Notes: generated by a model from the sequence alone, not told the origin. Numbered from the stretch's first letter, positions 17,147 through 25,616 are shown. The stretch: 45,437 nucleotides of DNA from Candidatus Gastranaerophilales bacterium (GCA_944323425.1 CALUSL010000017.1:1-45437); one strand, 5' to 3'. Made by a program: numbers and translations.

Positions 17147-18694
17147 TTATGAACTTTTCTTATCTTCTCTTTTTAAATTTGGATTAAGCAAAAGAACAAA
17201 TAACAATACAACAAGACCCGCAACAGCAAAAATTCTGAAAGAATCAACATACGCCCACAGGTGAGACTGTGCGTTTAATTGATTGTAAATCATAGTCTCC
17301 GCCATATACTTAGCACTGCTTAAATCAGTCATTGATGCAAATTGAGAAGTATAAGCATTAAGTCTTTCTATATAATTTGAATTAGTTTCAGTAAGAGAAT
17401 GTATCATCATGTTCTGGTGAGTTTGAGAAAATCTGGAAATAAATGTAGCAACAAGTGATGTACCGATTGCACCTCCAATTGTTTTAATAAAATTCTGAAC
17501 ACCACTGGCATTAGACATTCTCTCAGGCGCAATAGTTTTACAGGAAACAGTAATAATTGGTATCATACCGAGACTCATGCCTATTCCGTAAAGAATATTC
17601 GGAATCATTATACTTGATGTCGAAATATCCAGATTTATAAATCCCAAAATCCAGCTTCCTATACATAAAATAAATACACCAACACCTGCCAACAGCCTTG
17701 CATCCACTTTAGGCTGTAAATATCCGGCAGCAAGACACCCAATAAAGCATCCCGCTCCTCGAGGCATCATCGAAACACCGCTGGTAAAAGAATCATAGCC
17801 CATCATATTTTGCATAAACTGAGGAAGTATCGCCATAGAGGCTAATAAAATAGCATTCATGATAGTCAGGCATATTGTACCGATAGTATAATTGTAATCC
17901 TTAAAACCATCAAATTTAAACAAAGAATCTTTCTGCATAATTTGAGAATATATCAAAACAATAAGAGCAATTACCCATACCACAGTCAATTTACAAATAA
18001 AGGGAGAACCAAACCAGTCCAGATCATTACCCTTATCCATCATAACCTCAAATGCAACAGCAAATAGAATCAAAGAAACAAGTCCTATATAATCGGTTTT
18101 TACGTTCTTTTGCTTCTGAGCATAAGGAGGATCAACTATTAATATTTTAGACAAATAAACTATTATACAACCTATAGGAACATTTATAAAAAATATCCAG
18201 TGCCACGAATAGTTTTCAGTAATATATCCGCCCAAAACAGGACCTAATATCGGCGCAATAATAACAACCATACCGAATAACGTAGTTGCAGCAGACAAGT
18301 CATCACCTTCGAAAGATTCCATAACTATAGCCTGTGCAATAGGAATCAGTACTCCGCCCCCTAGCCCCTGCAAAAAACGTCCTACTATCATCATTGCCAT
18401 TGATGTAGAAATTCCGCAAAGGAATGAAGCAGCAGTAAACAACGCTACGCAGAGAATAAACATATTTTTTCTGCCAATCAACCTGCTCATCCAATCTATC
18501 ATTGGAATTGTCAAACAACTGGCAATAAGGTAACTCGTCAAAACCCAGATAGATTCCTGAGAACTTACGGAGAAGCTGCCGGCTATATGGGGCAGCGCAA
18601 TATTTGCAATTGTTTCATCTAACGCGAACATAAATGCTGCCAGCATAGTCGGCAAAAGCATTATCCATCTGTTATAAGTTTTTACATTCTGCAT
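17147..18694 (-). CDS. emrB: DHA2-family (EmrB/QacA-like) 14-TM drug:proton antiporter
   Basis: This 515-aa major facilitator protein has the DHA2 hallmarks: FALDETIANIALP in TM1, a motif A version (DWMSRLIGRKNMF) between TM2 and TM3, GRFLQGLGGG in TM4, and motif C with SWHWIFFINVPIG after TM5. The length suits 14 helices. It would export hydrophobic drugs or toxic metabolites across the inner membrane. No membrane-fusion partner (EmrA) is nearby. An AGAGG site precedes ATG 18694. The marR gene upstream and uvrA2 downstream on the same strand make a resistance-type cassette, probably derepressed by the exported compounds. Confidence 0.88.
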   Translation of the reverse strand: MQNVKTYNRWIMLLPTMLAAFMFALDETIANIALPHIAGSFSVSSQESIWVLTSYLIASCLTIPMIDWMSRLIGRKNMFILCVALFTAASFLCGISTSMAMMIVGRFLQGLGGGVLIPIAQAIVMESFEGDDLSAATTLFGMVVIIAPILGPVLGGYITENYSWHWIFFINVPIGCIIVYLSKILIVDPPYAQKQKNVKTDYIGLVSLILFAVAFEVMMDKGNDLDWFGSPFICKLTVVWVIALIVLIYSQIMQKDSLFKFDGFKDYNYTIGTICLTIMNAILLASMAILPQFMQNMMGYDSFTSGVSMMPRGAGCFIGCLAAGYLQPKVDARLLAGVGVFILCIGSWILGFINLDISTSSIMIPNILYGIGMSLGMIPIITVSCKTIAPERMSNASGVQNFIKTIGGAIGTSLVATFISRFSQTHQNMMIHSLTETNSNYIERLNAYTSQFASMTDLSSAKYMAETMIYNQLNAQSHLWAYVDSFRIFAVAGLVVLLFVLLLNPNLKREDKKSS

Positions 18695-18707
18695 TCCGGA
18701 CCTCTAG

Positions 18708-18738
18708 TGTTGAAATATCAAATATTAAATAATCAACA
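18708..18738. promoter_or_regulatory. Inverted repeat upstream of the efflux gene, candidate MarR operator
   Basis: TGTTGA (18708-18713) and TCAACA (18733-18738) form a perfect 6-bp inverted repeat flanking an AT-rich 19-bp centre, 14 nt upstream of the efflux-pump start and within the 88-bp gap after marR. Position suits a repressor site. The wide spacer makes the assignment tentative. Confidence 0.35.
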
Positions 18739-18782
18739 TTATAAGACAAAAAAATTTTTTTTATGTCAAAAAATAATTTTAT

Positions 18783-19250
18783 TCAAAATTTTACATTATA
18801 AAGTTCTATGAGTCTCGCTGCCATATCAAACAAAAATTTTGTAACATCTTCAGCCTGTTCTCTTTCTGCAGGAGTTGAAACTTTGAAAAATTCTTCCATC
18901 ATTATATTACGGATATTTGTATATGTTTGCAATCCAAGGTCAGTCAAAAATATCTTATAGACAATCTGTCGTTTGCTTTTGTTATAACTTTCTCTGGTGA
19001 TGTAATTATTCTCTTCGAGTTTAGTAAGCAGTTTGCAAACATAAGAACGCTGCATTGAAATCTTTTTTGCAATCTCCAGTTGAATAATCCCCGGATTCAA
19101 TGCAATTGTTTCAAGTATAATTTGTTCTTCATGGCTTATCGGCAATCTGTGTTTTTTATGGAACTGTCTGATAACTTCCTTAAAAGTTTTTGAGGTATAT
19201 TCCAGAGCGAACTCTAGCGACTCATTGTATGTTTTTATTTCATTATCCAT
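18783..19250 (-). CDS. MarR-family transcriptional regulator
   Basis: A 155-aa winged-helix regulator. The core reads from ISHEEQIILETIALNPG through a helix-turn-helix (LEIAKKISMQRSYVCKLLTKLEENNYI) to a wing (KRQIVYKIFLTDLGL), and the ends are helical as needed for the MarR dimer. It lies directly upstream of, and on the same strand as, the efflux pump and uvrA2, so it is their most likely local repressor and may respond to a phenolic or drug ligand. It has no conserved Cys that would suggest an OhrR-type peroxide sensor. Confidence 0.85.
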   Translation of the reverse strand: MDNEIKTYNESLEFALEYTSKTFKEVIRQFHKKHRLPISHEEQIILETIALNPGIIQLEIAKKISMQRSYVCKLLTKLEENNYITRESYNKSKRQIVYKIFLTDLGLQTYTNIRNIMMEEFFKVSTPAEREQAEDVTKFLFDMAARLIELYNVKF

Positions 19251-19382
19251 AAATAAATTATACCAGAAAATTAATACTTGAAAAAACAGCGAAATATTTC
19301 AAAATTACTTATAAAAAAATAAATTGTATACTACGAGCGATACACTTCTACTATTACTATGACACTAAAAAATTATTTTAAT

Positions 19383-19952
19383 TTATATATTTTTCTTATC
19401 TTTCTTGAAGATAAAATCCATTACAGGATGAAGAATCATTTGAGAAAGTATAGGAGCGCAAAGCGCCAGAATAAACACAGTTGCAATAATTGAACTAAAT
19501 TCCTTAACGCCCTTTCCGAAATGATAATCCTTATTTGTATGTAATAAACGGTTAAACTGTTTTTCCAGACTCTTTTTGACATTTTTATCTTTTGCATTTT
19601 GCAATTTTGCCTGAAAACTATCATACAAATCTAATTTACGTTTATCTTCAGGATTATTTTTCGCAAATTTATTGCTTACAAATTTATAAGTTATATTTTT
19701 AAATTTATTAATTAAACTCAAATACAGCCCCAAACAAAATGACTGATACAAAAATTCTTTTGTAGCCGCATATTTTTTAGAACGCTTATTAGCATTTTTG
19801 TCAAAATAAATAAACGCAGGTCTGCCAGAAGCTTTCAGTGTTGTTTCCACAGCAATTGCACATACGGTATTTCGCGCAAACTCAGCAAATTTAGGATTTG
19901 CAGCAACTTTTCTTACATGAATTAATGTTTTTTGAACCGGTGTTACATTCAT
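19383..19952 (-). CDS. Small unknown protein with C-terminal membrane segment, related to its neighbour
   Basis: A 189-aa protein with a predicted hydrophobic stretch near 152-172 (IIATVFILALCAPILSQMIL). The middle contains charged, probably coiled, residues 90-130. The segment GRPAFIYFDK-----SKKYAATKEFL resembles VRPTLSITDK-----ARKYAALREL of the gene just upstream, so the two look like diverged paralogues. Translation starts from GAGGGTG overlapping the upstream stop, so they form an operon. I recognise no family; it looks lineage-specific. Confidence 0.7.
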   Translation of the reverse strand: MNVTPVQKTLIHVRKVAANPKFAEFARNTVCAIAVETTLKASGRPAFIYFDKNANKRSKKYAATKEFLYQSFCLGLYLSLINKFKNITYKFVSNKFAKNNPEDKRKLDLYDSFQAKLQNAKDKNVKKSLEKQFNRLLHTNKDYHFGKGVKEFSSIIATVFILALCAPILSQMILHPVMDFIFKKDKKNI

Positions 19953-19955
19953 AAT

Positions 19956-20459
19956 TTACACCCTCATTCCAGCACGAAAATACACAGAGTCAGGCTTTAC
20001 TCTGTAAATATCATACTTATATTTATCTGTATGTTGAGGTATTAGCGGTTTTTGGATAGGTTGTTCCGGTGCATCCGGATTGTAATTCGGCATAAGTTTT
20101 TTCATAACCGGAGGCATACCTATATTACAAAACTTAGGAACAAAATATCCAGCAGCTGCACAAATTCCGAGAAATGACATTACAGAACTAGCATTTTTAT
20201 ATTTTGTAGAGCCCTTTTTTGCAATAAGAGACGCACATCCCTCCCCAATCATACCAAGGGCCATTGTCGTCGGAACGCCAATAAATTCTGTCATTAACTC
20301 TCTTAGTGCTGCATATTTTCGTGCATCAGGAGATTCTTTTTTGTCTGTAATACTTAAAGTCGGTCTAACTGTTCCCTTACCGCACGCTATAGCGAGCACT
20401 GTATATATCGGCTTGTTATTTTCTCCAAGCCTCTCACACAACCTATGAATTAGTGTCAT
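19956..20459 (-). CDS. Small unknown protein, paralogue of the downstream gene
   Basis: A 167-aa protein with two weakly hydrophobic segments (about 60-75 and 90-110) and a proline-rich tail (NYNPDAPEQPIQKPLIPQ). The N-terminal RPTLSITDK and ARKYAALREL motifs are shared with the next gene (19383-19952), which begins 3 nt after this stop. No Shine-Dalgarno is apparent before ATG 20459. Function unknown. Confidence 0.65.
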   Translation of the reverse strand: MTLIHRLCERLGENNKPIYTVLAIACGKGTVRPTLSITDKKESPDARKYAALRELMTEFIGVPTTMALGMIGEGCASLIAKKGSTKYKNASSVMSFLGICAAAGYFVPKFCNIGMPPVMKKLMPNYNPDAPEQPIQKPLIPQHTDKYKYDIYRVKPDSVYFRAGMRV

Positions 20460-20591
20460 ATAAATACGCTATCTTCTGTTATTAATGTTTTCATCTAAAT
20501 ACAAAATAATAATAAATCAAAAAATACAGATTGCAATATATATTTTTATATCTATGTGCGGTTCTAATAAAGCTATATTGTTAAAATTAAT

Positions 20592-20620
20592 AAGCCGGTG
20601 ATTAGATATCAACGGCTTTT
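20592..20620 (-). terminator. Hairpin terminator after the cupin gene
   Basis: AAGCCG (20592-20597) pairs with CGGCTT (20613-20618) across a 15-nt loop. On the minus strand a T-rich stretch (TTATTAATTTT) follows. It lies 14 nt after the cupin stop codon. The loop is long, so efficiency is uncertain; it could also act on the + strand through a short TTTT. Confidence 0.5.
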
Positions 20621-20631
20621 ACTATTATAAA

Positions 20632-21096
20632 TTATTTATATTCCTTATCCGTCACAGATTCAAGCCATGTCGTTTCATTATTCGGAATATTCGGTTCAAT
20701 CGAAATATGAGCAAACATACTATCAGGAGCAGCACCGTGCCAGTGTTCAACATTCGGCGGAATTTTAACAACATCACCTTTTTTCAAAATTTGGATATCT
20801 TTTCCTTTTTCCTGATAACGTCCTTCTCCTGCTGTCACAAGAAGAATCTGTCCTCCGGAATGTTTATGCCAGTTTGTTCTGGCTCCGGCATCAAAAGTAA
20901 CATTACCGATAGAAGAATTCCAAACATCATTTTTTGTCACAAGCATATTTAAATGTGTTGTACCTGTAAAAAATTTGCTGTAAGGATTAAGTTCACCTTT
21001 AGCAAACGGTTGTTCTATTTCTGAATTTGCCATAACTGCGGTTCCTCCTAAAACTAATACTGAACTCAATAAAAAACCAACTAATGTCTTTTTCAT
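20632..21096 (-). CDS. Secreted/periplasmic single-domain cupin
   Basis: A 154-aa protein with a signal peptide (MKKTLVGFLLSSVLVLGG, cleavage after about residue 22, VMA-N). The cupin core has metal-binding histidines H77 and H79 (WHKHSGGQ), Q83 where many cupins have Glu, and H118/H120 in motif 2 (PPNVEHWHG). This subgroup is often fused to or encoded with carboxymuconolactone-decarboxylase-like proteins. Such a protein, also with a signal peptide, is encoded at 44416-45255 under the same type of promoter, so the two probably work together in the periplasm. The substrate is unknown. Confidence 0.85.
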   Translation of the reverse strand: MKKTLVGFLLSSVLVLGGTAVMANSEIEQPFAKGELNPYSKFFTGTTHLNMLVTKNDVWNSSIGNVTFDAGARTNWHKHSGGQILLVTAGEGRYQEKGKDIQILKKGDVVKIPPNVEHWHGAAPDSMFAHISIEPNIPNNETTWLESVTDKEYK

Positions 21097-21126
21097 ATTA
21101 AGTGCTCCAATTTCTGTAACAAATTT

Positions 21127-21157
21127 ATTTTAAGACATTAGAGCGACTATCAGTCAA
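21127..21157 (-). promoter_or_regulatory. MerR-type promoter of the cupin gene (19-bp spacer)
   Basis: On the minus strand: -35 TTGACT (21152-21157), a spacer of exactly 19 bp (21133-21151) beginning GATAG and containing CGCT, and -10 TAAAAT (21127-21132). The promoter ends about 30 nt before the start codon. The same layout and spacer start occur at 36225 and 42572. A 19-bp spacer is too long for ordinary sigma-70 use and is characteristic of MerR-family activation. The dyad is weaker here than at the other two. Confidence 0.7.
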
Positions 21158-21206
21158 GCCCTCTTTAAATCTAATAAAGAATTACAGAATCAGCATCTTC
21201 AGGTGT

Positions 21207-22289
21207 TTAAAAATTAGGAAATAACTTTGTTTTGATGTTTTTCAAACCCACTCCAATATAAGTTGAAATTACCATCGTAAGAACAAAGTACAAATATGTT
21301 GTCTGCACAGGATTGTAAATCCAATAAATATCGTGATTTGCACGTTCTGTTATGGGAATTCCATTCATGTATAAAAATACAGCTGTGATTATGTACATAA
21401 TAAGCAGATGATTTGCCATAATATGATATGTTGTTTGACCGACTTGTTTTAGAAACAAGTTGTCTTTGAAATACGGATAAACAATATTTATTGTAAACAG
21501 TGATGCCCATATACCGGTAAGACTTGTTAAAATCGGTACAAACAGTTGTTCATCAAATCTTGCCCAAACAAGAACATAACTCAAACCTATACCGTGTTCA
21601 GGGTCATAATCTCGGTTAAACATCCAGAGAATTGATTGGATAATTACAATGGTGAAAAACCATTTTAATGTAAAAATATCATATTTTCCTTCAATATAAT
21701 GAGTGTAAAAATATCCAAGATACACAAAAAACAGTGAAAACATCGTTCTTATCACGACGAGTGCAAACGGATCAACCGTCACCATTTTTGAAACGGGTAT
21801 TGCAAGACAGCCGAGAACTGCAAAAAATGCAAGATGAATAAACTTATTATCTTTCAATTTTTTTAAAAATTTAAACAAAAATAAAAAAGTTATCATTGTC
21901 ATAAACAACTGTGTAACAAACCACAGCGGGCATGATAAATCAAACTGGTGTCCGTTCAAAAACGGAGTAATAAAAAAGTTTTTTAAAGAAACCGGCATTC
22001 CCCAGAATTTACCGGTAAGCTTTGCTATCAAAACTGTTACTCCAAGATAAAATATTGAATATAAAAAGTAGGGAACAAGGAGGCTTCTGACTCTCCTTTT
22101 TAAAAAAGTATATGTACTGTCAAGGTATTTGTCTTTGAACAAACAGCCCGAGATAAAGAAAAACAAAGCGAGCTGGAACGAATAAGGCGGGAATATTCCG
22201 AGCAGGGAAAACTCGAGATGTCCTGAAACAACGAGCATTATTGCCAGTGCTTTCAGAAGATTCATTTTGTTGGAAAAAACTTCGTTCAT
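21207..22289 (-). CDS. Acyltransferase-3 family integral membrane O-acyltransferase
   Basis: The 360-aa protein (start ATG 22289, chosen because GAGGA lies 7 nt upstream; the longer frame to 22340 lacks a ribosome site) has about ten hydrophobic segments. It carries acyltransferase-3 hallmarks: NLLKALAIMLVVSGH with the catalytic-type His near residue 24, FFFISGCLF, and an Arg-rich RRVRSLLVPYFLYS. These enzymes acetylate sugars in surface polysaccharides; this one resembles the fucose-4-O-acetylase-like group. A terminator separates it from the esterase gene upstream. Confidence 0.85.
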   Translation of the reverse strand: MNEVFSNKMNLLKALAIMLVVSGHLEFSLLGIFPPYSFQLALFFFISGCLFKDKYLDSTYTFLKRRVRSLLVPYFLYSIFYLGVTVLIAKLTGKFWGMPVSLKNFFITPFLNGHQFDLSCPLWFVTQLFMTMITFLFLFKFLKKLKDNKFIHLAFFAVLGCLAIPVSKMVTVDPFALVVIRTMFSLFFVYLGYFYTHYIEGKYDIFTLKWFFTIVIIQSILWMFNRDYDPEHGIGLSYVLVWARFDEQLFVPILTSLTGIWASLFTINIVYPYFKDNLFLKQVGQTTYHIMANHLLIMYIITAVFLYMNGIPITERANHDIYWIYNPVQTTYLYFVLTMVISTYIGVGLKNIKTKLFPNF

Positions 22290-22354
22290 TTTATTGTCCT
22301 CAACTATTACCTGCGGCTTTATGTATTTTGCATAAAACAAAAAAATCTTGCAAT

Positions 22355-22375
22355 AAAAAAGACCCTAACGGGTCT
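22355..22375 (-). terminator. Intrinsic terminator after the esterase gene
   Basis: GACCC-TAACG-GGTC-type hairpin (22361-22375), placed 1 nt after the esterase stop codon. On the minus strand it is followed by TTTTTT (22355-22360). The + strand side also has TTTT, so it could be bidirectional. Its stem matches the terminators at 14429 and 24694. Confidence 0.8.
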
Positions 22376-22376
22376 T

Positions 22377-23351
22377 TTAATTATGCAAAACATCTTTCAA
22401 AACATTGCAAGCCAGAATAAATGCACCTTTTGCAGGCTCCGTATCTATTAATGCATTTAACATCATAAAATCATGATGAGTTCCGTTTATTCTGACAGAA
22501 ATAACCTTTACTCCCGCCTGCTCAAGTTTTCTTGCATAAGCCTCGCCTTCGTCTCTTAATACATCATTTTCATCCGTAATAATAAGGGCCGGCGGCAATC
22601 CTTGTAAATCTTCCATAGCGGCTTTTAAAGGAGAGATAAAAATAGAATCACGTTCTTTTTTATCCGGAACGTATGCATCCCAGAACCATTCCATAGCCTT
22701 TTTTGTGAGCCAGGGACCGTCTTTAAATAATTCATAAGATTTTGTATCCATATCTGCATTTGTAACCGGGTAGAAGAGTGCCTGCATAACCGGCATAGGC
22801 GTGTTCTCTTTTTTTGTCATCAGACAAATTGCAGCTGCCATATTGCCTCCGGCGCTGTCTCCGGCAATTGCTATCTTTTTGGGATTTATATTAAATTCTT
22901 TAGCATTTTCGGATATATATTTTAATGTTCCGTATATTTGATTCAATGCTTCAGGATAATGATATTCCGGTGATGGTTTGTAAGATGGGAAAATGATTGT
23001 AGAATTTGTGCAGATTGCGAGCTTTTTGATTAATGAGTCGTGTGTAAACTTGTCCCCCATAATCCAGCCGCCGCCATGTATATACAAAATCGCCGGTAAT
23101 GCTTCTTTTATATTTTTAGGTCTGACTATTCTAATTTCCACATCATCGGCATTATCAAGAGCTATTTTTTTATCATGTATGTCTGCATCAATTTCTTTAT
23201 GCAAACTTTCTTCTTGAATAGTCAGAAGAAAATTTCTTGCTTCAATCGGAGATAATTCATAAAGCGGGGCTGCGGCTTCAGATTCAATCTTTGTGATAAA
23301 TTCTTCTGTTTCTGTATTGAGATTGGGTAGTTTTGATGACGGCTCAGACAT
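22377..23351 (-). CDS. Alpha/beta-hydrolase esterase, HSL (Aes-like) family
   Basis: The 324-aa enzyme has an oxyanion-hole HGGGW, a nucleophile elbow GDSAGG, the acid in DENDVLRDEG and the catalytic His in GTHHDF, which is the complete hormone-sensitive-lipase-family catalytic set. It should hydrolyse short acyl esters in the cytoplasm (no signal peptide). The start is ATG 23351, preceded by AGGAGG; the longer frame to 23378 has no ribosome site. It is transcribed alone, ending at an immediate terminator. Confidence 0.88.
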   Translation of the reverse strand: MSEPSSKLPNLNTETEEFITKIESEAAAPLYELSPIEARNFLLTIQEESLHKEIDADIHDKKIALDNADDVEIRIVRPKNIKEALPAILYIHGGGWIMGDKFTHDSLIKKLAICTNSTIIFPSYKPSPEYHYPEALNQIYGTLKYISENAKEFNINPKKIAIAGDSAGGNMAAAICLMTKKENTPMPVMQALFYPVTNADMDTKSYELFKDGPWLTKKAMEWFWDAYVPDKKERDSIFISPLKAAMEDLQGLPPALIITDENDVLRDEGEAYARKLEQAGVKVISVRINGTHHDFMMLNALIDTEPAKGAFILACNVLKDVLHN

Positions 23352-23419
23352 TTTTGTTCCTCCTTTTTGTAGATACAATAAAGGATTTGTACTGTTTTTG
23401 CATTAGACAAATGTCTTGA

Positions 23420-23974
23420 TTAGAGTGTATTTTTTTCCGCTTCTCTGGCTTCTTTTTTGGCTTTAAGATTCCGTCTCAATTCAAGTATCCTGTCAAAATC
23501 AGGCGCTAAAGATAACTCAAAACTAAATCTCGGGTTTCGTCTGTATACCTCGTGATTGTTGTGCATAAGCGGAATACCCCAGTATAACCTTGCGGAAGCG
23601 TCACCGGGAAGAGCAATTCTTAAACCGAAACCGCAGCTGACGATGTAGTCATCGGAGTTGTAACTTCTGGCACCCGGACCTTCACCCTTGAACGGATATA
23701 TTCCGGCATGGTCCACAAATAAGACCCCTTTAACATATTTTCCGACAAAAGGAACTTCTCTTTTTTCGCCATTTTGTCTGTTTTTAATTTTAATCGACTG
23801 TGGAGCCAGCGGAAAAATCAATTCACCACTGATAATATAACCGGAACGTCCAATCAAAAGACCTTCTGAGTAACCTCTGATTGTAGCAAGACCGCCTGCC
23901 TGAAATTGGTCAATGTAGGGCATACGTTGATACAAAAGACCTGAATCTTGATATGAAAGATGCTTTTGTAACAA
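23420..23974 (-). pseudogene. C-terminal half of a TpsB/BamA-type outer-membrane beta-barrel protein (5' truncated)
   Basis: The 184 residues match the end of two-partner-secretion/BamA barrels: QFQAGGLATIRGYSEG (the loop-6 RGY motif), GYIISGELIFPL, KGVLFVDHAGIYP, YIVSCGFGLRIALPG, ARLYWGIPL and a terminal strand rich in aromatics. A short charged tail (KAKKEAREAEK) follows. Complete proteins have POTRA domains and the first barrel strands, missing here. The only start is a TTG at 23974 with no ribosome site, and the frame closes at a stop about 12 nt further upstream. Its 5' end faces, and overlaps, the equally truncated PilZ frame. Probably a rearranged fragment or an assembly join. Confidence 0.75.
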
Positions 23975-24684
23975 ACTACGGCGAATTCAGAAACGGAAAC
24001 AGAGGCGGTGACGGCGGTGCCCACGATGTTGGCGGCGGTTACAGATGGCTGACTATCGTGGACAATGACTATCAGAGAAATATATCATCTCTTTTCGGTA
24101 TAAATCTTACGACTCAGCTTTACACAAAACTGACAGGTTCGTATGCGCTTCACATGGGCAATACTATTGACCAGCTTACAAAGGCGCCTGTTGTGTACTA
24201 CAATCCTTACGAAGTTGTAAATCTTCCGAGAACGGAAAACAGCTTCTACAGATTGACGTTTAAAGATGACAAAATCCAAAAAACTACAACAACACCTGAG
24301 TTTGAAGATATAGACAAAGATACCTACAAACCGACAAAACGTCAAAATATAAGATTCTCTCTCGGCAAGGATGACGAAGAAGTAAAAGTAACAAACAAGA
24401 GAATCATTAGCATTCTCGATATATCAAAGGGCGGTCTTGCTGTAGAACACGACGGAACACTGCAAAAAGGCGAAGAATTTATGATAAATCTCTCTTATCA
24501 TAACATCACGGCTTCACCGGAAGTTAAAGTTGTACGAGTAAACGGAAACAAAGCCGGTCTGAAGTTTATCAATATGGATAACGCTACGGCAAACAAGATT
24601 CTCTATATAAATCTGTTTGCGGCGCAGGATAATACAGACCAGACGTCGTCCAACAAAGCGACTATGGTGATTGAAAAACTATAA
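23953..24684 (+). CDS. PilZ-domain protein, probably 5' truncated
   Basis: A 243-residue frame whose C-terminal part (about 128-225) is a PilZ domain with the cyclic-di-GMP-binding RQNIR (R129, R133) and DISKGG (156-161) motifs. The N-terminal part begins in the middle of a glycine-rich region (GEFRNGNRGGDGGAHD) and has the look of an internal segment. The frame stays open upstream to 23887, with no ribosome site near ATG 23953. The gene overlaps the opposing barrel fragment at their 5' ends, so the natural start was probably lost. A terminator follows 9 nt after the stop. Confidence 0.65.
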   Translation: MKDAFVTNYGEFRNGNRGGDGGAHDVGGGYRWLTIVDNDYQRNISSLFGINLTTQLYTKLTGSYALHMGNTIDQLTKAPVVYYNPYEVVNLPRTENSFYRLTFKDDKIQKTTTTPEFEDIDKDTYKPTKRQNIRFSLGKDDEEVKVTNKRIISILDISKGGLAVEHDGTLQKGEEFMINLSYHNITASPEVKVVRVNGNKAGLKFINMDNATANKILYINLFAAQDNTDQTSSNKATMVIEKL

Positions 24685-24693
24685 TGTAAAAAA

Positions 24694-24715
24694 GACCCGG
24701 GAAATCGGGTCTTTT
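24694..24715 (+). terminator. Intrinsic terminator after the PilZ gene
   Basis: GACCCG (24694-24699) and CGGGTC (24706-24711) form a 6-bp stem with a 6-nt loop followed by TTTT; AAAAAA lies before it. Same stem sequence family as the terminators at 14429 and 22361. Confidence 0.8.
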
Positions 24716-24754
24716 GTTGATTAAAAGATGATAATTTTGTAGTACTATCCTTTT

Positions 24755-25345
24755 ATGAAAGAAAAAGAAATAATTAAATTAAATTTTAAAACTTATCCTG
24801 TGCTTTTTTTTGTTAGTCTGTTAGTTATTATTGCGGTATGTTTGTGGATATTTGGAAAAGCTGCAATAATAATTATTATTGTATTTATATTTATTTTGTT
24901 TTTTTATGCACCGCAGGTTTTAGATAGACTATCAGAGCGTTTTGGCTATGGAAATTCTGGTTTTTCAAATGCTGAATTTTACAGCAATTTAAAAATCTTA
25001 AAAATAGATACAATTTCCATTCCTTTAGCTAATATACAAAAAATTTCAGTAGAAATAGACGGCATACCTCCGTATGATTATTTCGCGGATAGAAATGATT
25101 TTCTTCGTTCAATGATGATTTATTCGACTGTTTATATAAGTTTAAAAAACGGCGAGACTATCGATTTTCCCGTGACATATCTGTTCGGACTTAAAAAATT
25201 TGTTGATTTGTCAAAAATGTACAATATACCTGTAGAACTCCCCGATAACTATAAAAAAATGGTACTGGACAGAGTCAGGATAAAATATTTTTATATTGCG
25301 TTATTTCTTGTACTTGCCGGTGCTATTTTGAGCATATTTTTGTAG
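24755..25345 (+). CDS. Unknown small membrane protein
   Basis: A 196-aa protein with two adjacent N-terminal membrane segments (about 14-31 and 36-51), a soluble centre of alternating beta strands and a C-terminal membrane segment (about 178-196). The layout, with a strand such as ISIPLANIQKISVEID, resembles small PH-like membrane proteins, but I cannot name a family. Its 3' end overlaps the convergent gene by 23 nt. Confidence 0.7.
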   Translation: MKEKEIIKLNFKTYPVLFFVSLLVIIAVCLWIFGKAAIIIIIVFIFILFFYAPQVLDRLSERFGYGNSGFSNAEFYSNLKILKIDTISIPLANIQKISVEIDGIPPYDYFADRNDFLRSMMIYSTVYISLKNGETIDFPVTYLFGLKKFVDLSKMYNIPVELPDNYKKMVLDRVRIKYFYIALFLVLAGAILSIFL

Positions 25346-25616
25346 TTTCTTCTTTTACCGGAGCGGGATTGTTTCTGTAACGGTACCAGAGGCACATGTC
25401 CGTCAAAAGAAATGCCGTGTTTAGAAGATACAGCACTATGACAATATCTCTGCTGAAAAATATCTTGTGCAAAATTCCGCAGATATAACCTAAGAGAATA
25501 AGATAAGAAAACGTTATGCTTTTTCCGTGAACACATTTGCATCTGTAGGTTTTGTATGCCGCAATAGGCCAGCTTATCCCGAAACACACCATCATTCCCG
25601 CTTCAAAAATACTCAT
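25323..25616 (-). CDS. Small three-TM protein, PQ-loop/SemiSWEET-like
   Basis: A 97-aa protein with three hydrophobic helices (about 6-20, 36-52, 58-78). The FGISWPIAAYKTYR motif in helix 1 and the GKSITFSYLILLGYI segment resemble the half-size PQ-loop (SemiSWEET-like) transporters, which work as dimers; the resemblance is by eye. It is convergent with, and overlaps by 23 nt, the preceding + strand gene. Confidence 0.6.
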   Translation of the reverse strand: MSIFEAGMMVCFGISWPIAAYKTYRCKCVHGKSITFSYLILLGYICGILHKIFFSRDIVIVLYLLNTAFLLTDMCLWYRYRNNPAPVKEETTKICSK

